Assembly (NCBI GenBank): GCA_002416505.1
Contig: DIAM01000013.1
Span: 133,814-197,813 of the forward strand
DNA: 64,000 nt
Reading direction: 5' to 3'
Source of the DNA: Gammaproteobacteria bacterium UBA5078
GTDB lineage: Bacteria > Pseudomonadota > Gammaproteobacteria > Pseudomonadales > Pseudohongiellaceae
Under the pieces are notes generated by a model. That model did not search any database, was not told the DNA's origin, and saw only the letters and a program-made list of their open reading frames with translations. Shown here in pieces: positions 1-11,939 of this stretch (the first letter of the stretch is position 1; each line of letters begins with the position of its first letter). The translations under genes and the position numbers were made by a program.

Positions 1-101
1 TTGGTATAGGCGAGACCCTAGAGGGCGCCCAAACTGGAGCTAAACTCGTCGTGGCCTTGTCGGTGATCTCTATTGTATTGACGGGAGTATGGCTGTGGTA
101 A
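1..101 (+). CDS. sdhC: Succinate dehydrogenase cytochrome b556 subunit, C-terminal fragment
   Basis: The frame starting at base 3 is open from the window edge to a TAA at 99-101 and ends in a hydrophobic stretch finishing VISIVLTGVWLW. This looks like the last membrane helix of SdhC, which with SdhD anchors succinate dehydrogenase in the inner membrane and binds heme b and ubiquinone. The stop lies 13 bases inside sdhD, so the two anchor genes overlap and are probably translationally coupled. The heme ligand and quinone-site residues lie outside the window, so the call rests on position directly before sdhD and on hydrophobicity. Confidence 0.82.
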   Translation, partial: GIGETLEGAQTGAKLVVALSVISIVLTGVWLW

Positions 102-463
102 CGAATGTAACCAGTTTTGGACGCAGTGGACTCTATGATTGGGTCATGCAGCGCATCACCGCGGTAGTGTTGGGTGTGTATTTCATCGCGCTATTCACAT
201 ACCTGCTTCTCAATCCAGATTTAGACTATCAGCAATGGCATGCCTTGTTCTCAACGACCTGGGTGCGCATCGCAAGCCTAGCGGCGCTGCTGTCGATCTG
301 TGCCCACGCGTGGGTCGGACTGTGGACGATTTCCACAGATTACCTGACCACCTACCTGCTCGGTCCTAAAGCCACTGTGCTAAGACTGCTCTTTCAAGCC
401 GGTAGCGTTGTGCTGATGTTCATATACCTCGTTTGGGGTATTCAGATTCTATGGGGTATGTAA
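89..463 (+). CDS. sdhD: Succinate dehydrogenase membrane anchor subunit SdhD
   Basis: This 124-residue protein has three predicted membrane helices (about 25-42, 58-80 and 98-122). It matches the SdhD pattern: FGRSGLYDW near the N-terminus, and a second helix with SICAHAWVGLW in which His73 aligns with the heme b ligand of the E. coli protein. The following STDY places Tyr85 where the quinone-site Tyr is expected. With SdhC it forms the membrane anchor of complex II, passing electrons from SdhB to ubiquinone. It overlaps the end of sdhC, and its stop codon is directly followed by the sdhA start, so the operon is tightly packed. Confidence 0.95.
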   Translation: MAVVTNVTSFGRSGLYDWVMQRITAVVLGVYFIALFTYLLLNPDLDYQQWHALFSTTWVRIASLAALLSICAHAWVGLWTISTDYLTTYLLGPKATVLRLLFQAGSVVLMFIYLVWGIQILWGM

Positions 464-2236
464 ATGTCTGGTATTCGGACTCTTTCGTTTGATGCAGTGA
501 TCGTTGGTGGTGGTGGTGCGGGTTTGCGCGCAGCCTTAGAGCTTTCCCAGTCCGGCTACAAAACGGCCGTTATTAGCAAGGTATTCCCGACTCGTTCGCA
601 CACCGTTTCGGCCCAAGGCGGCATTACTTGCGCGATCGCCAGTGACGACCCAAATGACGATTGGCGCTGGCATATGTATGACACTGTTAAAGGCAGTGAT
701 TACATCGGTGACCAAGACGCGATCGAGTATATGTGCAGTGAGGGTCCGCAGTCGGTGTTCGAGCTCGAGCACATGGGCCTGCCATTCTCACGCACCGAAT
801 CCGGCCGCATCTATCAGCGTCCCTTCGGTGGACAGTCCAAAGACTTCGGCAAGGGCGGCCAAGCGGCGCGTACCTGCGCAGCGGCAGACCGCACGGGTCA
901 TGCATTGCTACACACCCTCTATCAGGGCAACGTCAAGAACAAGACGGTGTTCTTCAACGAATGGTACGCCACCGATCTAGTACACAATCAAGATGGCGTC
1001 GTAGTGGGCGTGATCGCGATCTGCATAGAGACTGGCGAGACCGTCTATATTCAATCGAAGGCGACCGTATTCGCCACCGGTGGTGCGGGTCGCATATACG
1101 CCTCCACTACCAATGCGATGATCTGTACCGGCGACGGCGTCGGCATGGCGTTGCGCGCGGGCTATCCGGTTCAAGACATCGAGATGTGGCAGTTCCATCC
1201 CACCGGCATTTACGGCGCGGGCACTCTCGTGACCGAGGGTTGTCGCGGCGAAGGTGGCTACCTGATCAATAAAGATGGCGAGCGCTTCATGGAGCGCTAT
1301 GCGCCGAATGCGAAAGACCTTGCCGGTCGAGACGTAGTGGCGCGCTCAATGGTGCTCGAGATCCTTGCTGGCCGCGGTTGTGGTCCAGATGGCGATCACG
1401 TGATGCTCAAGCTCGATCACCTCGGCGAGAAAGTCTTGAACGCAAAGCTGCCAGGAATTCTAGAGCTGTCGCGCACCTTCGCACACGTCGACCCTGTTAA
1501 AGAGCCCATCCCAGTGGTGCCTACTTGCCACTATATGATGGGCGGTATTCCGACCAATATTCATGGTCAGGCGATCACGCAAGACGGCAATGGCAAAGAC
1601 AGGATTATCGAGGGGCTGTTCGCAGTTGGGGAATGCGCTAGCGTATCGGTGCATGGCGCCAACCGCTTGGGTGGTAACTCTCTTCTCGACTTGGTCGTAT
1701 TCGGCCGTGCCGCTGGCAAACACATTCAAAACATGCTGCGCCAAGGCGTGGAACAACGTGCCGCTACGAAAGCTGATATCGACAAGGCCCTGACGCGCCT
1801 GAATCGACTGAACTCGACGACCTCCGGCGAGAGTGTTGCCGTGCTGCGCACCGAGCTGCAGACTATCATGCAGAACTATTTCGGCGTGTTCCGCACGGGC
1901 GAGTTCATGCGCGATGGTATCACCAAGCTCAAGGAGCTTCGCGGTCGCATTGCGAACGTTAATCTCGAGGACAAGAGCAATGCCTTCAATACTGCGCGCA
2001 TCGAAGCGTTGGAGCTGGAGAATCTATTCGAGGTTGCAGAGGCAACGGCTATCGCGGCAGAGACGCGTACAGAGAGCCGCGGCGCACACGCACGCGACGA
2101 CTTCCAGGAACGCGATGACGTGAATTGGCTGTGCCATTCCTTGTACTTCCCTGAGAGCAAGAGTGTGACTAAGCGTGCCGTGAATTTCACGCCGAAGACT
2201 GTCCCTACGTTCGAACCGAAGATACGTACCTATTAA
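464..2236 (+). CDS. sdhA: Succinate dehydrogenase flavoprotein subunit SdhA
   Basis: At 590 residues this is the usual SdhA length. It begins with a dinucleotide-binding motif ([10 protein letters not shown], about 15-24). [10 protein letters not shown] follows, where His46 is the expected covalent FAD attachment site. Further on are the substrate-binding QFHPTG and the active-site segment [12 protein letters not shown], and the C-terminal domain ends with the family-typical [16 protein letters not shown]. It oxidises succinate to fumarate on the cytoplasmic face of the inner membrane and hands electrons to SdhB. The ATG follows the sdhD stop with no gap, implying translational coupling. Confidence 0.97.
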   Translation: MSGIRTLSFDAVIVGGGGAGLRAALELSQSGYKTAVISKVFPTRSHTVSAQGGITCAIASDDPNDDWRWHMYDTVKGSDYIGDQDAIEYMCSEGPQSVFELEHMGLPFSRTESGRIYQRPFGGQSKDFGKGGQAARTCAAADRTGHALLHTLYQGNVKNKTVFFNEWYATDLVHNQDGVVVGVIAICIETGETVYIQSKATVFATGGAGRIYASTTNAMICTGDGVGMALRAGYPVQDIEMWQFHPTGIYGAGTLVTEGCRGEGGYLINKDGERFMERYAPNAKDLAGRDVVARSMVLEILAGRGCGPDGDHVMLKLDHLGEKVLNAKLPGILELSRTFAHVDPVKEPIPVVPTCHYMMGGIPTNIHGQAITQDGNGKDRIIEGLFAVGECASVSVHGANRLGGNSLLDLVVFGRAAGKHIQNMLRQGVEQRAATKADIDKALTRLNRLNSTTSGESVAVLRTELQTIMQNYFGVFRTGEFMRDGITKLKELRGRIANVNLEDKSNAFNTARIEALELENLFEVAEATAIAAETRTESRGAHARDDFQERDDVNWLCHSLYFPESKSVTKRAVNFTPKTVPTFEPKIRTY

Positions 2237-2288
2237 TTCATTTTCAAACGTCTAAACGACCTGATCAGTTCGGGAAAGGTAAATTAAC

Positions 2289-2993
2289 GTGTTAGTGAGC
2301 TTATATCGCTATAACCCAGAAGTAGATGCAAAGCCAAGCATGCAGGATTACGAGCTGGATCTGCCCGCTGGTAAAGACCTGATGGTGCTGGACGTGTTGG
2401 AATTGCTCAAGCGCAAAGACCCAAGCATCTCCTATCGCCGCTCATGCAGAGAAGGGGTGTGCGGTTCCGACGGCATGAATATCAATGGGACTAATGGACT
2501 GGCGTGTATCACTCCGGTCTCCTCGGTTGCGAAGAATGGCAAACTCATTCTGCGACCGCTGCCTGGCCTGCCGGTAGTGCGCGACCTCGTTGTCGACATG
2601 ACCGTTTTCTATACGCAATTCGAGAAGATCGAACCGTACCTGATCAACGACAAGCCTGTCCCTGCGATCGAGCGTTTGCAATCGCCCGAGGAGAGGGAAA
2701 AGCTGGACGGCCTTTACGAGTGCATCCTTTGCGCTTGTTGCAGCACGAACTGCCCATCGTTCTGGTGGAATCCCGACAAATTCGTCGGCCCCGCCGGCCT
2801 TTTACAAGCTTATCGCTTCCTAGCGGATAGCCGCGACACAGCAACAGATGCGCGACTAGCCGAACTCGAAGACCCATTCTCCGTATTCCGTTGCAGGGGA
2901 ATCATGAACTGTGTTGCGGTTTGTCCTAAAGGGCTAAACCCCACACGAGCGATTGGTCATATCCGATCGATGTTACTGCAACGCGCGAGCTGA
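2289..2993 (+). CDS. sdhB: Succinate dehydrogenase iron-sulfur subunit SdhB
   Basis: The 234-residue protein carries all three cluster motifs. The 2Fe-2S site is SCREGVCGSDG plus LAC (Cys53, Cys58, Asp61, Cys73; the Asp in place of a Cys is also found in E. coli). The 4Fe-4S site is CILCACCSTNCPSFW, and the 3Fe-4S site is CRGIMNCVAVCPKGLNP. It relays electrons from SdhA to the quinone site. The start is GTG at 2289, preceded by AAAGG at a suitable distance, and the protein matches known SdhB from its first residues. The 52-base gap from sdhA shows no terminator, so it belongs to the sdhCDAB transcript. Confidence 0.97.
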   Translation: MLVSLYRYNPEVDAKPSMQDYELDLPAGKDLMVLDVLELLKRKDPSISYRRSCREGVCGSDGMNINGTNGLACITPVSSVAKNGKLILRPLPGLPVVRDLVVDMTVFYTQFEKIEPYLINDKPVPAIERLQSPEEREKLDGLYECILCACCSTNCPSFWWNPDKFVGPAGLLQAYRFLADSRDTATDARLAELEDPFSVFRCRGIMNCVAVCPKGLNPTRAIGHIRSMLLQRAS

Positions 2994-3014
2994 GACTAAA
3001 ACGTAAACGAGGAT

Positions 3015-3052
3015 CGAGCCCGATGGGCTCGAGCGCCACGCGAGCATGGCGC
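3015..3052. repeat. Twin adjacent hairpins between sdhB and sucA
   Basis: Two inverted repeats lie next to each other: CGAGCCC/GGGCTCG (3015-3031, 3-base loop) and GCGCCA/TGGCGC (3033-3052). Neither is followed by a T-run, so they do not look like intrinsic terminators. Inferred roles are mRNA processing or stability boundaries between the sdh and suc parts of the transcript. Confidence 0.6.
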
Positions 3053-3080
3053 GATTCTCAATAATCCGGGAATAAAACAA

Positions 3081-5921
3081 ATGCAAGACAGCATTATGGA
3101 ATTAATGTGGAAATCGGGGCATCTCTCTGGTGGCAATGCCTCGTATGTCGAACAGCTTTACGATCAATTCCTGCAGGACCCGGAAGCGGTCCCGCAAGAG
3201 TGGCGCACCTATTTTCAGAATCTCCCTCAGATATCCGATTCTCCGCAATCGGATATTTCGCATTTAGAGGTTCAGCAATATTTCAAGAAGCTCGGCAAAA
3301 CTAGCCGCTTCAAACCCCTTCTCACTAGCGATGCCGTTGTAAACTCCGAGCACTCCAACAAGCAGGTGCAGGTGCTGCACTTGATTAGCTCCTATCGCGT
3401 TCGCGGTCACCAAAAAGCCCTGCTGGATCCATTGAATCTTATGCGTCGTGCACAAGTGCCCGACCTACAACTGGATTTCCATGGGCTCTCGCCAGTGGAC
3501 CATTCCACCGTGTTCCAAACCGGCTCTTTGTTTATCAAGAAAGATAAAACCACGCTTCGCGAGATCGTGGATATTCTTGAGACTATTTATTGTGGATCTA
3601 TCGGTTACGAATTCATGCACATCGTGGATTTGGCAGAGAAGCAATGGATAGAGAAACGCATCGAAAGCAACCACGGCAATCCAGACTTTCCTGACGAAGT
3701 GAAGCGCCACCTTCTCGAACGCCTAAGCGCGGCGGAAGGTCTAGAGAAGCATCTCGACTCAAAATACCCAGGCACTAAGCGCTTCGGCCTTGAGGGCGGC
3801 GAGAGTCTCGTGCCTTTGGTTGACGAACTAATTCAGCGCTGCGGCAGTTATGGCGCGAAAGAGATCGTGATCGGCATGGCCCACCGCGGCCGCCTAAACT
3901 TGCTAGTGAATACTCTTGGCAAGAACCCAGCGGACCTGTTCAGCGAATTCGAAGGTCGCGCAACGTATAAGAGCTCTGGTGACGTGAAATACCATCAAGG
4001 CTTCTCGTCGAACATCATGACTCCAGGCGGAGAAGTGCATTTGGCGATGGCGTTCAACCCCTCCCATCTTGAGATTGTATCGCCAGTTGTCGAAGGCTCC
4101 GTGCGCGCGCGCCAAGACCGTCGACTCGATAAGCTTGGAAATAAAGTGGTTCCCATCATTATTCACGGCGATGCGGCGTTTGCAGGGCAGGGCGTGGTAA
4201 TGGAGACATTCCAGATGTCACAGACCCGCGCTTATGCTACCGGTGGCACCGTGCATATCATCATTAACAACCAGGTAGGCTTCACTACGAGCCGCCAGGA
4301 AGACGCGCGCTCCTCTGAATACTGTACCGATGTGGCAAGAATGGTGCAGGCGCCTATTTTCCACGTTAATGGCGATGACCCAGAGGCTGTGTTGTTCGTC
4401 ACTCAGCTAGCCCTGGATTTCCGCTACGAGTTCAAGAAAGACGTCGTCATCGATCTGATCTGCTACCGTCGTCGTGGTCACAACGAAACCGATGAACCCT
4501 CTAGCACGCAACCGATGATGTACAACCAAATTCGCCAGCAGAAGACGACCCGTACTTTGTATGCTGAACGCTTGATTGCTGACTCACTAGTCACCGAAGA
4601 AGAAGTCGATCATTTGAATTCTTCCTATCGCAAGGCGCTGGATACCGGCGCGCACGTCGTGAAGTCTTTGGTTAAGGAGCCTTCCGTCGAACTGTTCGTC
4701 GACTGGAGCCCTTACCTCGGTCACGAATGGACGCCGCATTACAACACCACGATCAAGATGAATACCTTGCAGGCGCTTGCACGCAAGCTAGTGACGATAC
4801 CCTCTAGCATGACCTTGCACCGCCAGGTACAAAAAATTATCGATGACCGCACCGCTATGGCCAGTGGTGAGAAGCCAGTAGATTGGGGTTTTGCAGAAAC
4901 TCTGGCCTATGCGAGCATCCTGACTAGTGGCAATAAAGTACGAATTACCGGCCAAGATGTGGGACGCGGTACATTCTCACACCGTCATGCGGTATTACAT
5001 GATCAGGAAGATGGTAAAGAGTTTATCCCGCTGCAGTCCTTAGCGCCGGATCAGCGCAGCTTCTCAATATATGACTCCTTGTTGTCCGAGGCGGCAGTGC
5101 TGGCTTTTGAGTATGGCTATGCGACTACCACTCCCAATGCCTTGATTATCTGGGAAGCACAATTCGGAGACTTTGCGAACTCGGCGCAGGTTGTGATCGA
5201 CCAGTTCATAACCAGTGGCGAGAACAAGTGGCAGCGCCTGTGTGGCCTGACCATGCTGTTGCCCCATGGCTATGAAGGGCAGGGCCCAGAGCATTCCTCG
5301 GCACGCCTCGAGCGTTTCCTGCAGATGTGTGCAGAACACAATATTCAGGTCTGTTTGCCGACTACCTCTGCTCAAGTATTCCATATGCTGCGCCGCCAAG
5401 TGCTATGCCCACTACGCAAGCCTTTGGTCGTTATGTCGCCGAAGAGTTTGCTGCGACATAAGGAAAGCACTTCCACATTGGAGGAGTTGGCAGAGGGCAC
5501 ATTCCAAGTGGTCATCGGCGAAACCGATGAGTTGAAGAATGAGTCGGTCGAGCGCGTAATCCTATGTAGTGGCAAGGTCTATTACGATCTTCGTCAGGAG
5601 CGCCGCGCACGCGGCATCGACAACATCGCGATTATTCGTTTGGAACAGCTCTATCCATTCCCCTCCGACGATTTGCGCGAAGCAATGAAAGTCTTCGAAA
5701 ACTTCAAAGAGGTAGTGTGGTGTCAGGAAGAGCCAATGAATCAAGGCGCATGGTACTCGAGCCAGCACCATATGCGCCGCGTTGCCGAAGATCTCAAACC
5801 AGGCGTTATCTTGAGCTATGCAGGGCGTGAGGCGTCCGCATCTCCCGCAGCAGGTTATCCGGCTTTGCATTTGGAACAACTGAAATCGTTCCTCGACCAA
5901 GCTTTGACTCTCACTAAATAG
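3081..5921 (+). CDS. sucA: 2-oxoglutarate dehydrogenase E1 component SucA
   Basis: This is a 946-residue thiamine-diphosphate enzyme of the normal SucA length. It starts with the E1o-specific N-terminal segment (LWKSGHLSGGNASYVEQLYDQF-like, about 8-30), then has the conserved IGMAHRGRLN. The ThDP/Mg site is GDAAFAGQG followed about 30 residues later by NNQVGFTT. Its C-terminal part contains GHEWTPHYN and VWCQEEPMNQGAW. It decarboxylates 2-oxoglutarate and transfers the succinyl group to the lipoyl arm of SucB in the cytoplasmic OGDH complex. The ATG is 87 bases after sdhB and 30 bases separate it from sucB, so sucA-sucB-lpd are likely co-transcribed. Confidence 0.97.
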   Translation: MQDSIMELMWKSGHLSGGNASYVEQLYDQFLQDPEAVPQEWRTYFQNLPQISDSPQSDISHLEVQQYFKKLGKTSRFKPLLTSDAVVNSEHSNKQVQVLHLISSYRVRGHQKALLDPLNLMRRAQVPDLQLDFHGLSPVDHSTVFQTGSLFIKKDKTTLREIVDILETIYCGSIGYEFMHIVDLAEKQWIEKRIESNHGNPDFPDEVKRHLLERLSAAEGLEKHLDSKYPGTKRFGLEGGESLVPLVDELIQRCGSYGAKEIVIGMAHRGRLNLLVNTLGKNPADLFSEFEGRATYKSSGDVKYHQGFSSNIMTPGGEVHLAMAFNPSHLEIVSPVVEGSVRARQDRRLDKLGNKVVPIIIHGDAAFAGQGVVMETFQMSQTRAYATGGTVHIIINNQVGFTTSRQEDARSSEYCTDVARMVQAPIFHVNGDDPEAVLFVTQLALDFRYEFKKDVVIDLICYRRRGHNETDEPSSTQPMMYNQIRQQKTTRTLYAERLIADSLVTEEEVDHLNSSYRKALDTGAHVVKSLVKEPSVELFVDWSPYLGHEWTPHYNTTIKMNTLQALARKLVTIPSSMTLHRQVQKIIDDRTAMASGEKPVDWGFAETLAYASILTSGNKVRITGQDVGRGTFSHRHAVLHDQEDGKEFIPLQSLAPDQRSFSIYDSLLSEAAVLAFEYGYATTTPNALIIWEAQFGDFANSAQVVIDQFITSGENKWQRLCGLTMLLPHGYEGQGPEHSSARLERFLQMCAEHNIQVCLPTTSAQVFHMLRRQVLCPLRKPLVVMSPKSLLRHKESTSTLEELAEGTFQVVIGETDELKNESVERVILCSGKVYYDLRQERRARGIDNIAIIRLEQLYPFPSDDLREAMKVFENFKEVVWCQEEPMNQGAWYSSQHHMRRVAEDLKPGVILSYAGREASASPAAGYPALHLEQLKSFLDQALTLTK

Positions 5922-5951
5922 ACGCAATACAACGTAGCGAAGGAAACAAAA

Positions 5952-7187
5952 ATGACAATCGAAATAAAAGCACCGACCTTACCCGAATCAGTACCGGACG
6001 GCACGATTGCAACTTGGCACAAGAAGGCAGGCGACGCTGTAAAGCGCGACGAGCTACTCGTCGATATCGAAACCGATAAGGTTGTGATCGAAGTGGTGTC
6101 CCCTGCGGACGGCGTGCTCGAGAAGATCGTGAAGGACACTGGCGACACCATCGTCAGTAACGAGTTGATCGCTATAGTGACCGAAGGTGCCGGCGCGTCA
6201 AAGCCAGCGGCTAAAGCGGACACAGCAAGCAAGAGCGAGCCCGCTGCAGCCCCCGCGCCTGAATCAAAAGCAGAGACGAAAGCAGACTCCGCTGACGAGC
6301 CGCTACTGAGCCCAGCCGCTAAGAAAATCGCACAAGAGAATTCGCTAGATATCGATAGCATCAAGGGCACGGGCAAGAACGGCCGCGTCACTAAAGAAGA
6401 TGTTATGGAGGCAGTGGCGAAGAAGTCTGCACCAGCGCCTCAAGCCAAGAGCGACGCGGCCGCAAATATCGACACCTCTTCGGGACGCGTCGAGGAGCGT
6501 GTGCCGATGAGCCGTTTGCGCGCGAAGGTTGCAGAGCGCTTGCTGCAGGCTAGCCAGACCACTGCGATGTTGACCACTTTCAACGAAGTTGATATGGCCC
6601 CTATCATGGAGCTACGTAACAAATACAAAGATCTATTCGAGAAGAGTCATGACGGCATTCGTCTTGGTTTCATGTCCTTCTTCGTACGCGCCAGCATAGA
6701 GGCTCTAAAACGCTATCCGGCCGTGAACGCCTCGATCGATGGTAGTGATATCGTTTACCACGGCTATCAAGATATCGGCGTCGCGGTATCCTCGCCACGC
6801 GGCCTAGTCGTGCCTGTCCTGCGCAATGCCGATCATATGGGCCTAGCTCAGATAGAAGGGCAAATACGTGAATATGGCATGAAGGCGAAAGACGGCAAAC
6901 TTTCGATCGATGAAATGACAGGTGGCACCTTCACTATCTCTAACGGCGGCGTGTTCGGTTCCTTGCTATCCACGCCGATTCTGAACCCGCCACAGACTGC
7001 GATCCTAGGCATGCACAAGATACAAGAGCGCCCCATGGCGGTTAATGGAGAAGTGAAGATCTGTCCTATGATGTATCTAGCGCTCTCTTATGACCACCGC
7101 ATGATCGACGGAAAAGAGGCCGTGCAGTTCCTAGTGACGATCAAGGAACTATTGGAAGATCCTGCGCGAATTCTTCTGGAAATCTAA
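5952..7187 (+). CDS. sucB: Dihydrolipoyllysine succinyltransferase E2 component SucB
   Basis: The 411-residue protein has the E2 architecture. A lipoyl domain covers residues 1-80, with the lipoylated Lys43 in IETDKVVIE. An Ala/Pro/Lys/Glu-rich linker follows (about 85-115), then a peripheral-subunit-binding domain ([16 protein letters not shown], about 118-155), a second linker, and the catalytic domain with [16 protein letters not shown] near the C-terminus (catalytic His and Asp). It accepts succinyl from SucA, passes it to CoA, and forms the core of the OGDH complex. An AGGAAAC ribosome-binding site precedes the ATG. Confidence 0.97.
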   Translation: MTIEIKAPTLPESVPDGTIATWHKKAGDAVKRDELLVDIETDKVVIEVVSPADGVLEKIVKDTGDTIVSNELIAIVTEGAGASKPAAKADTASKSEPAAAPAPESKAETKADSADEPLLSPAAKKIAQENSLDIDSIKGTGKNGRVTKEDVMEAVAKKSAPAPQAKSDAAANIDTSSGRVEERVPMSRLRAKVAERLLQASQTTAMLTTFNEVDMAPIMELRNKYKDLFEKSHDGIRLGFMSFFVRASIEALKRYPAVNASIDGSDIVYHGYQDIGVAVSSPRGLVVPVLRNADHMGLAQIEGQIREYGMKAKDGKLSIDEMTGGTFTISNGGVFGSLLSTPILNPPQTAILGMHKIQERPMAVNGEVKICPMMYLALSYDHRMIDGKEAVQFLVTIKELLEDPARILLEI

Positions 7188-7199
7188 TTCAAACGCTGA

Positions 7200-8675
<1,476 letters not shown>

Positions 8676-8717
8676 ACTTTTAATTTTCGTAATTAATAAA
8701 ATGCTCGAGGATGTTGT

Positions 8718-9887
8718 ATGAATTTACACGAATATCAGGCCAAGCAACTTTTTGCCGAATATGGTCTCCCCGTGTCGACAGGTTTCGCCGTCGACACTCC
8801 AGAAGAGGCCGCTGCTGCCGCCGATAAGATCGGTGGCGACAAGTGGGTAGTTAAGGCACAAGTTCACGCTGGTGGTCGCGGTAAGGCCGGTGGTGTAAAG
8901 CTAGTTACTAGCAAAGAAGAAATCAAAGCCTTCGCAGAGAAATGGTTAGGCAAGAACCTCGTTACCTATCAGACCGATGCGAACGGCCAGCCTGTAAGCA
9001 AGATTCTCGTTGAGACTTGTACCGACATCGCGCAAGAGCTTTATCTCGGTGCGGTAGTCGATCGTTCTTCGCGTCGCATCGTCTTCATGGCCTCCACAGA
9101 AGGCGGCGTTGAGATCGAGAAAGTCGCAGAAGAGACGCCGGATAAAATCCTGCGCGCAATCATCGATCCACTCGTAGGCGCACAGCCGTTTCAGGCGCGT
9201 GAACTGGCCTACAAACTTGGCTTGAATGATCTGCAAGTAAAGCAATTTACCAAGCTCTTCCTTGGCCTGGCCAAGTTATTCGTTGACTTTGACTTGGCGC
9301 TACTCGAGATCAACCCTCTCGTGCTCACCGAGCAGGGCAACCTGCACTGCCTAGACGGCAAGATCAACATCGACAGCAATGCGATGTATCGTCAGCCTAA
9401 GCTGCGTGAAATGCATGACCCAAGCCAAGACGATGAGCGCGAAGCTCTTGCGGCGAAGTGGGAACTTAACTATGTCGCCCTAGATGGCAACATCGGTTGT
9501 ATGGTCAACGGTGCTGGCCTAGCGATGGGCACCATGGACATCGTACAGCTTCACGGCGGCGCGCCGGCAAACTTCCTCGACGTAGGCGGTGGTGCCACTA
9601 AAGAGCGTGTGACCGAAGCGTTTAAGATCATTCTGTCCGACAAGAACGTGAAGGCCGTGCTGATTAACATCTTCGGCGGCATCGTACGTTGCGACATGAT
9701 AGCAGAGGGTATCATCGGCGCCGTATCCGAAGTTGGCGTGACGGTCCCCGTAGTAGTAAGGCTAGAGGGGAATAACGCAGAGCTCGGCCGTACGGTCTTG
9801 CGAGACAGTGGTTTGAATATTATCGCGGCTAGCAGTCTGACTGACGCTGCAGAAAAAGTCGTAGCGGCAGCTGGAGGTGTTAAGTGA
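8718..9887 (+). CDS. sucC: Succinyl-CoA synthetase beta subunit SucC
   Basis: The 389-residue protein begins [19 protein letters not shown], the classic SucC start. It has an ATP-grasp fold with [16 protein letters not shown] near residue 46, the Mg-binding LEINPLVLT near 197, and a C-terminal CoA-ligase domain with [10 protein letters not shown]. It binds the nucleotide and, with SucD, converts succinyl-CoA to succinate with substrate-level phosphorylation. The stop overlaps the sucD GTG start (GTGA), giving translational coupling and equal subunit supply. Confidence 0.97.
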   Translation: MNLHEYQAKQLFAEYGLPVSTGFAVDTPEEAAAAADKIGGDKWVVKAQVHAGGRGKAGGVKLVTSKEEIKAFAEKWLGKNLVTYQTDANGQPVSKILVETCTDIAQELYLGAVVDRSSRRIVFMASTEGGVEIEKVAEETPDKILRAIIDPLVGAQPFQARELAYKLGLNDLQVKQFTKLFLGLAKLFVDFDLALLEINPLVLTEQGNLHCLDGKINIDSNAMYRQPKLREMHDPSQDDEREALAAKWELNYVALDGNIGCMVNGAGLAMGTMDIVQLHGGAPANFLDVGGGATKERVTEAFKIILSDKNVKAVLINIFGGIVRCDMIAEGIIGAVSEVGVTVPVVVRLEGNNAELGRTVLRDSGLNIIAASSLTDAAEKVVAAAGGVK

Positions 9888-10756
9888 GTATTTTATTAAC
9901 GAAGGAAACCCGCGTAATTTGCCAAGGCTTTACCGGCTCTCAAGGAACGTTCCACTCCGAGCAGGCAATTGCCTATGGCACGAACATGGTCGGTGGCGTA
10001 ACCCCCGGTAAAGGCGGGCAGACTCACCTTGGCTTGCCAGTGTTTAATACTGTCGCCGACGCAGTCGCACAAACAGGGGCAGAAGCCTCTGTCATCTATG
10101 TGCCCGCGGCTTTTTGCAAAGACTCCATCTTGGAAGCGGCCTTTGCCGGTATCAAACTGATCGTCTGCATCACCGAGGGCATTCCTACACTGGACATGCT
10201 CGACGTTAAAGTGAAGTGTGACGAGCTGGGAGTCCGCCTAATTGGACCAAATTGCCCCGGAGTGATCACTCCAGGCGAGTCAAAGATCGGTATCATGCCC
10301 GGCAACATCCATATGCCTGGCCGCGTAGGCATCGTGTCTCGCTCTGGTACATTGACCTATGAGGCGGTAAAGCAGACTACCGATTTCGGCTTCGGACAGT
10401 CCTCTTGTGTCGGAATCGGTGGCGACCCCATCCCGGGCTCTAACTTCATCGATATCCTTGCCCTGTTCGAACAAGACCCCCAGACCGAGGCGATCGTGAT
10501 GATCGGCGAGATCGGCGGTACGGCAGAGGAAGAGGCCGCGGCCTATATAAAGGCACACGTGACCAAGCCAGTCGTCTCCTATATAGCCGGTGTGACTGCA
10601 CCAGCAGGGAAACGCATGGGTCATGCGGGTGCAATTATTTCCGGTGGCAAGGGCACGGCAGCAGAGAAATTTGCCGCTCTTGAGGATGCCGGCGTTAAAA
10701 CGGTTAAGAGCCTTGCCGACATCGGCAACGGTATAAAAGAAATAACTGGCTGGTAG
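9884..10756 (+). CDS. sucD: Succinyl-CoA synthetase alpha subunit SucD
   Basis: The 290-residue protein has the CoA-binding Rossmann domain ([15 protein letters not shown], about 15-29), the [12 protein letters not shown] motif, and [14 protein letters not shown] near residue 246, whose His is the phosphorylated catalytic residue. It forms the heterodimer or heterotetramer with SucC. It starts with GTG inside the sucC stop. The gene closes the TCA block; a 391-base gap separates it from the TonB operon. Confidence 0.97.
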   Translation: MSILLTKETRVICQGFTGSQGTFHSEQAIAYGTNMVGGVTPGKGGQTHLGLPVFNTVADAVAQTGAEASVIYVPAAFCKDSILEAAFAGIKLIVCITEGIPTLDMLDVKVKCDELGVRLIGPNCPGVITPGESKIGIMPGNIHMPGRVGIVSRSGTLTYEAVKQTTDFGFGQSSCVGIGGDPIPGSNFIDILALFEQDPQTEAIVMIGEIGGTAEEEAAAYIKAHVTKPVVSYIAGVTAPAGKRMGHAGAIISGGKGTAAEKFAALEDAGVKTVKSLADIGNGIKEITGW

Positions 10757-11147
10757 GGAACTAACACCAGAATTCCCACTCCGAAATTTAGAATCAAATG
10801 TAGGAAAATTTGTGCGCCAAGTGGTTCTAAAAATCGGATGGGTTGTGATAGGCTTAACGTCGAATTTGGCATGGAAAGCCAAATTTCGCTTAATAAACAA
10901 CAATTTTATGAGCGGTAGTTACCAAAAAACTCAAATCTCTATTAATTGGGTAGAAAGGTAACTTTTGGCTAGTGAGATTGGAAAGAAGGAGAATCTGCCG
11001 ATTCAGCTTAAGGAAAAGCATGTGGGGAGCTTAGGCAGAAAAAACAGGATTTGTTTCACTTAAACACAAGTTGTCGGGTTTGCAGCAGTTAAAGAAAATC
11101 GGCTTGTCTGCACACTTTGATAGTTCAATAAAATAATAGGATGGCAC
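10757..11147. other. Intergenic region between sucD and the TonB operon
   Basis: This AT-rich stretch of 391 bases has no convincing gene. It contains a hairpin AATTTGGC/GCCAAATT with a 7-base loop (10863-10885) and only a weak T-rich tail, which may be the sucCD terminator. The promoter of the downstream operon should lie here. I could not identify a convincing -35/-10 pair, and a ribosome-binding AGGATGG precedes the ATG at 11148. Confidence 0.5.
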
Positions 11148-11939
11148 ATGAATAACCGTCGATTATATTACAAGGTTCTAGCTCCTTTCGCTTCGTTGAT
11201 AGTAGCTGGTGCGACACAAGCAGCTGAGGTTGATACAAGCATCATAGATCAAGCCTTGAATATCATAGATCAGCAAAACCAAGCCGCTGTTAGATCGCAA
11301 GAAACGATTACTAGATTGTCTAACTCCACTTCGACTCTTTTCGAAGAGTTCAAGGTAGAAAACGATAACCTAGAGTCAATGCTGGTGCTGAACGCCGGTT
11401 TGCGCAAACAGATTTCGATCCAGGAACAACAAATTGCCACGATTCAGCAATCCATCACTGATGTGGCAATTGTGACTCAGGAAATGCCTTTCCTGATGAA
11501 CAAGATGCTCACTAGTGTTGAGCAGTTCATTGAATTGGATCTACCTTTCCAAATGGATCTACGCCGCCAGCGTCTGCAATTCGCTCGCGACGCGATCGAT
11601 AGCCCTGACGTCTCCATCGCTGAGAAATTCCGTCAAATCCTTGTGATCTATCAAAACGAGAACAACTACGGTCGTACTCACCAAACTTACCCAACAACTC
11701 TGACACTCGACGGTGTTGAGCGTGATGTGGATATGTTGCGTGTTGGTCGTATAGCACTCGTATACCAGACTAAAGACCGTACAATGACTGGTGCTTGGGA
11801 TAATGAATCACGTAGCTGGGTAGAATTGGACGCTGGCTCTTACCGCACTGAAGTTCAGCGCGCTATTAGCGTTTCAAGCGGCCTAACTTCACTCTCCATC
11901 ATGGACCTACCAATCGTTGCACCGGAGTCAGCACAGTGA
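11148..11939 (+). CDS. DUF3450 periplasmic coiled-coil protein of the TonB operon
   Basis: This 263-residue protein has a signal peptide (about 1-25, cleavage near TQAAE). A long heptad-like region (about 30-110) follows, then a globular C-terminal half with YQTKDRTMTGAWDNESRSWVEL-like sequence. It matches the DUF3450 family, which is repeatedly found as the first gene of TtpC-ExbB-ExbD-TonB clusters in marine gammaproteobacteria. It should act in the periplasm, and its precise role in energy transduction is not established. It overlaps the next gene by 4 bases (GTGA), showing operon membership. Confidence 0.85.
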   Translation: MNNRRLYYKVLAPFASLIVAGATQAAEVDTSIIDQALNIIDQQNQAAVRSQETITRLSNSTSTLFEEFKVENDNLESMLVLNAGLRKQISIQEQQIATIQQSITDVAIVTQEMPFLMNKMLTSVEQFIELDLPFQMDLRRQRLQFARDAIDSPDVSIAEKFRQILVIYQNENNYGRTHQTYPTTLTLDGVERDVDMLRVGRIALVYQTKDRTMTGAWDNESRSWVELDAGSYRTEVQRAISVSSGLTSLSIMDLPIVAPESAQ

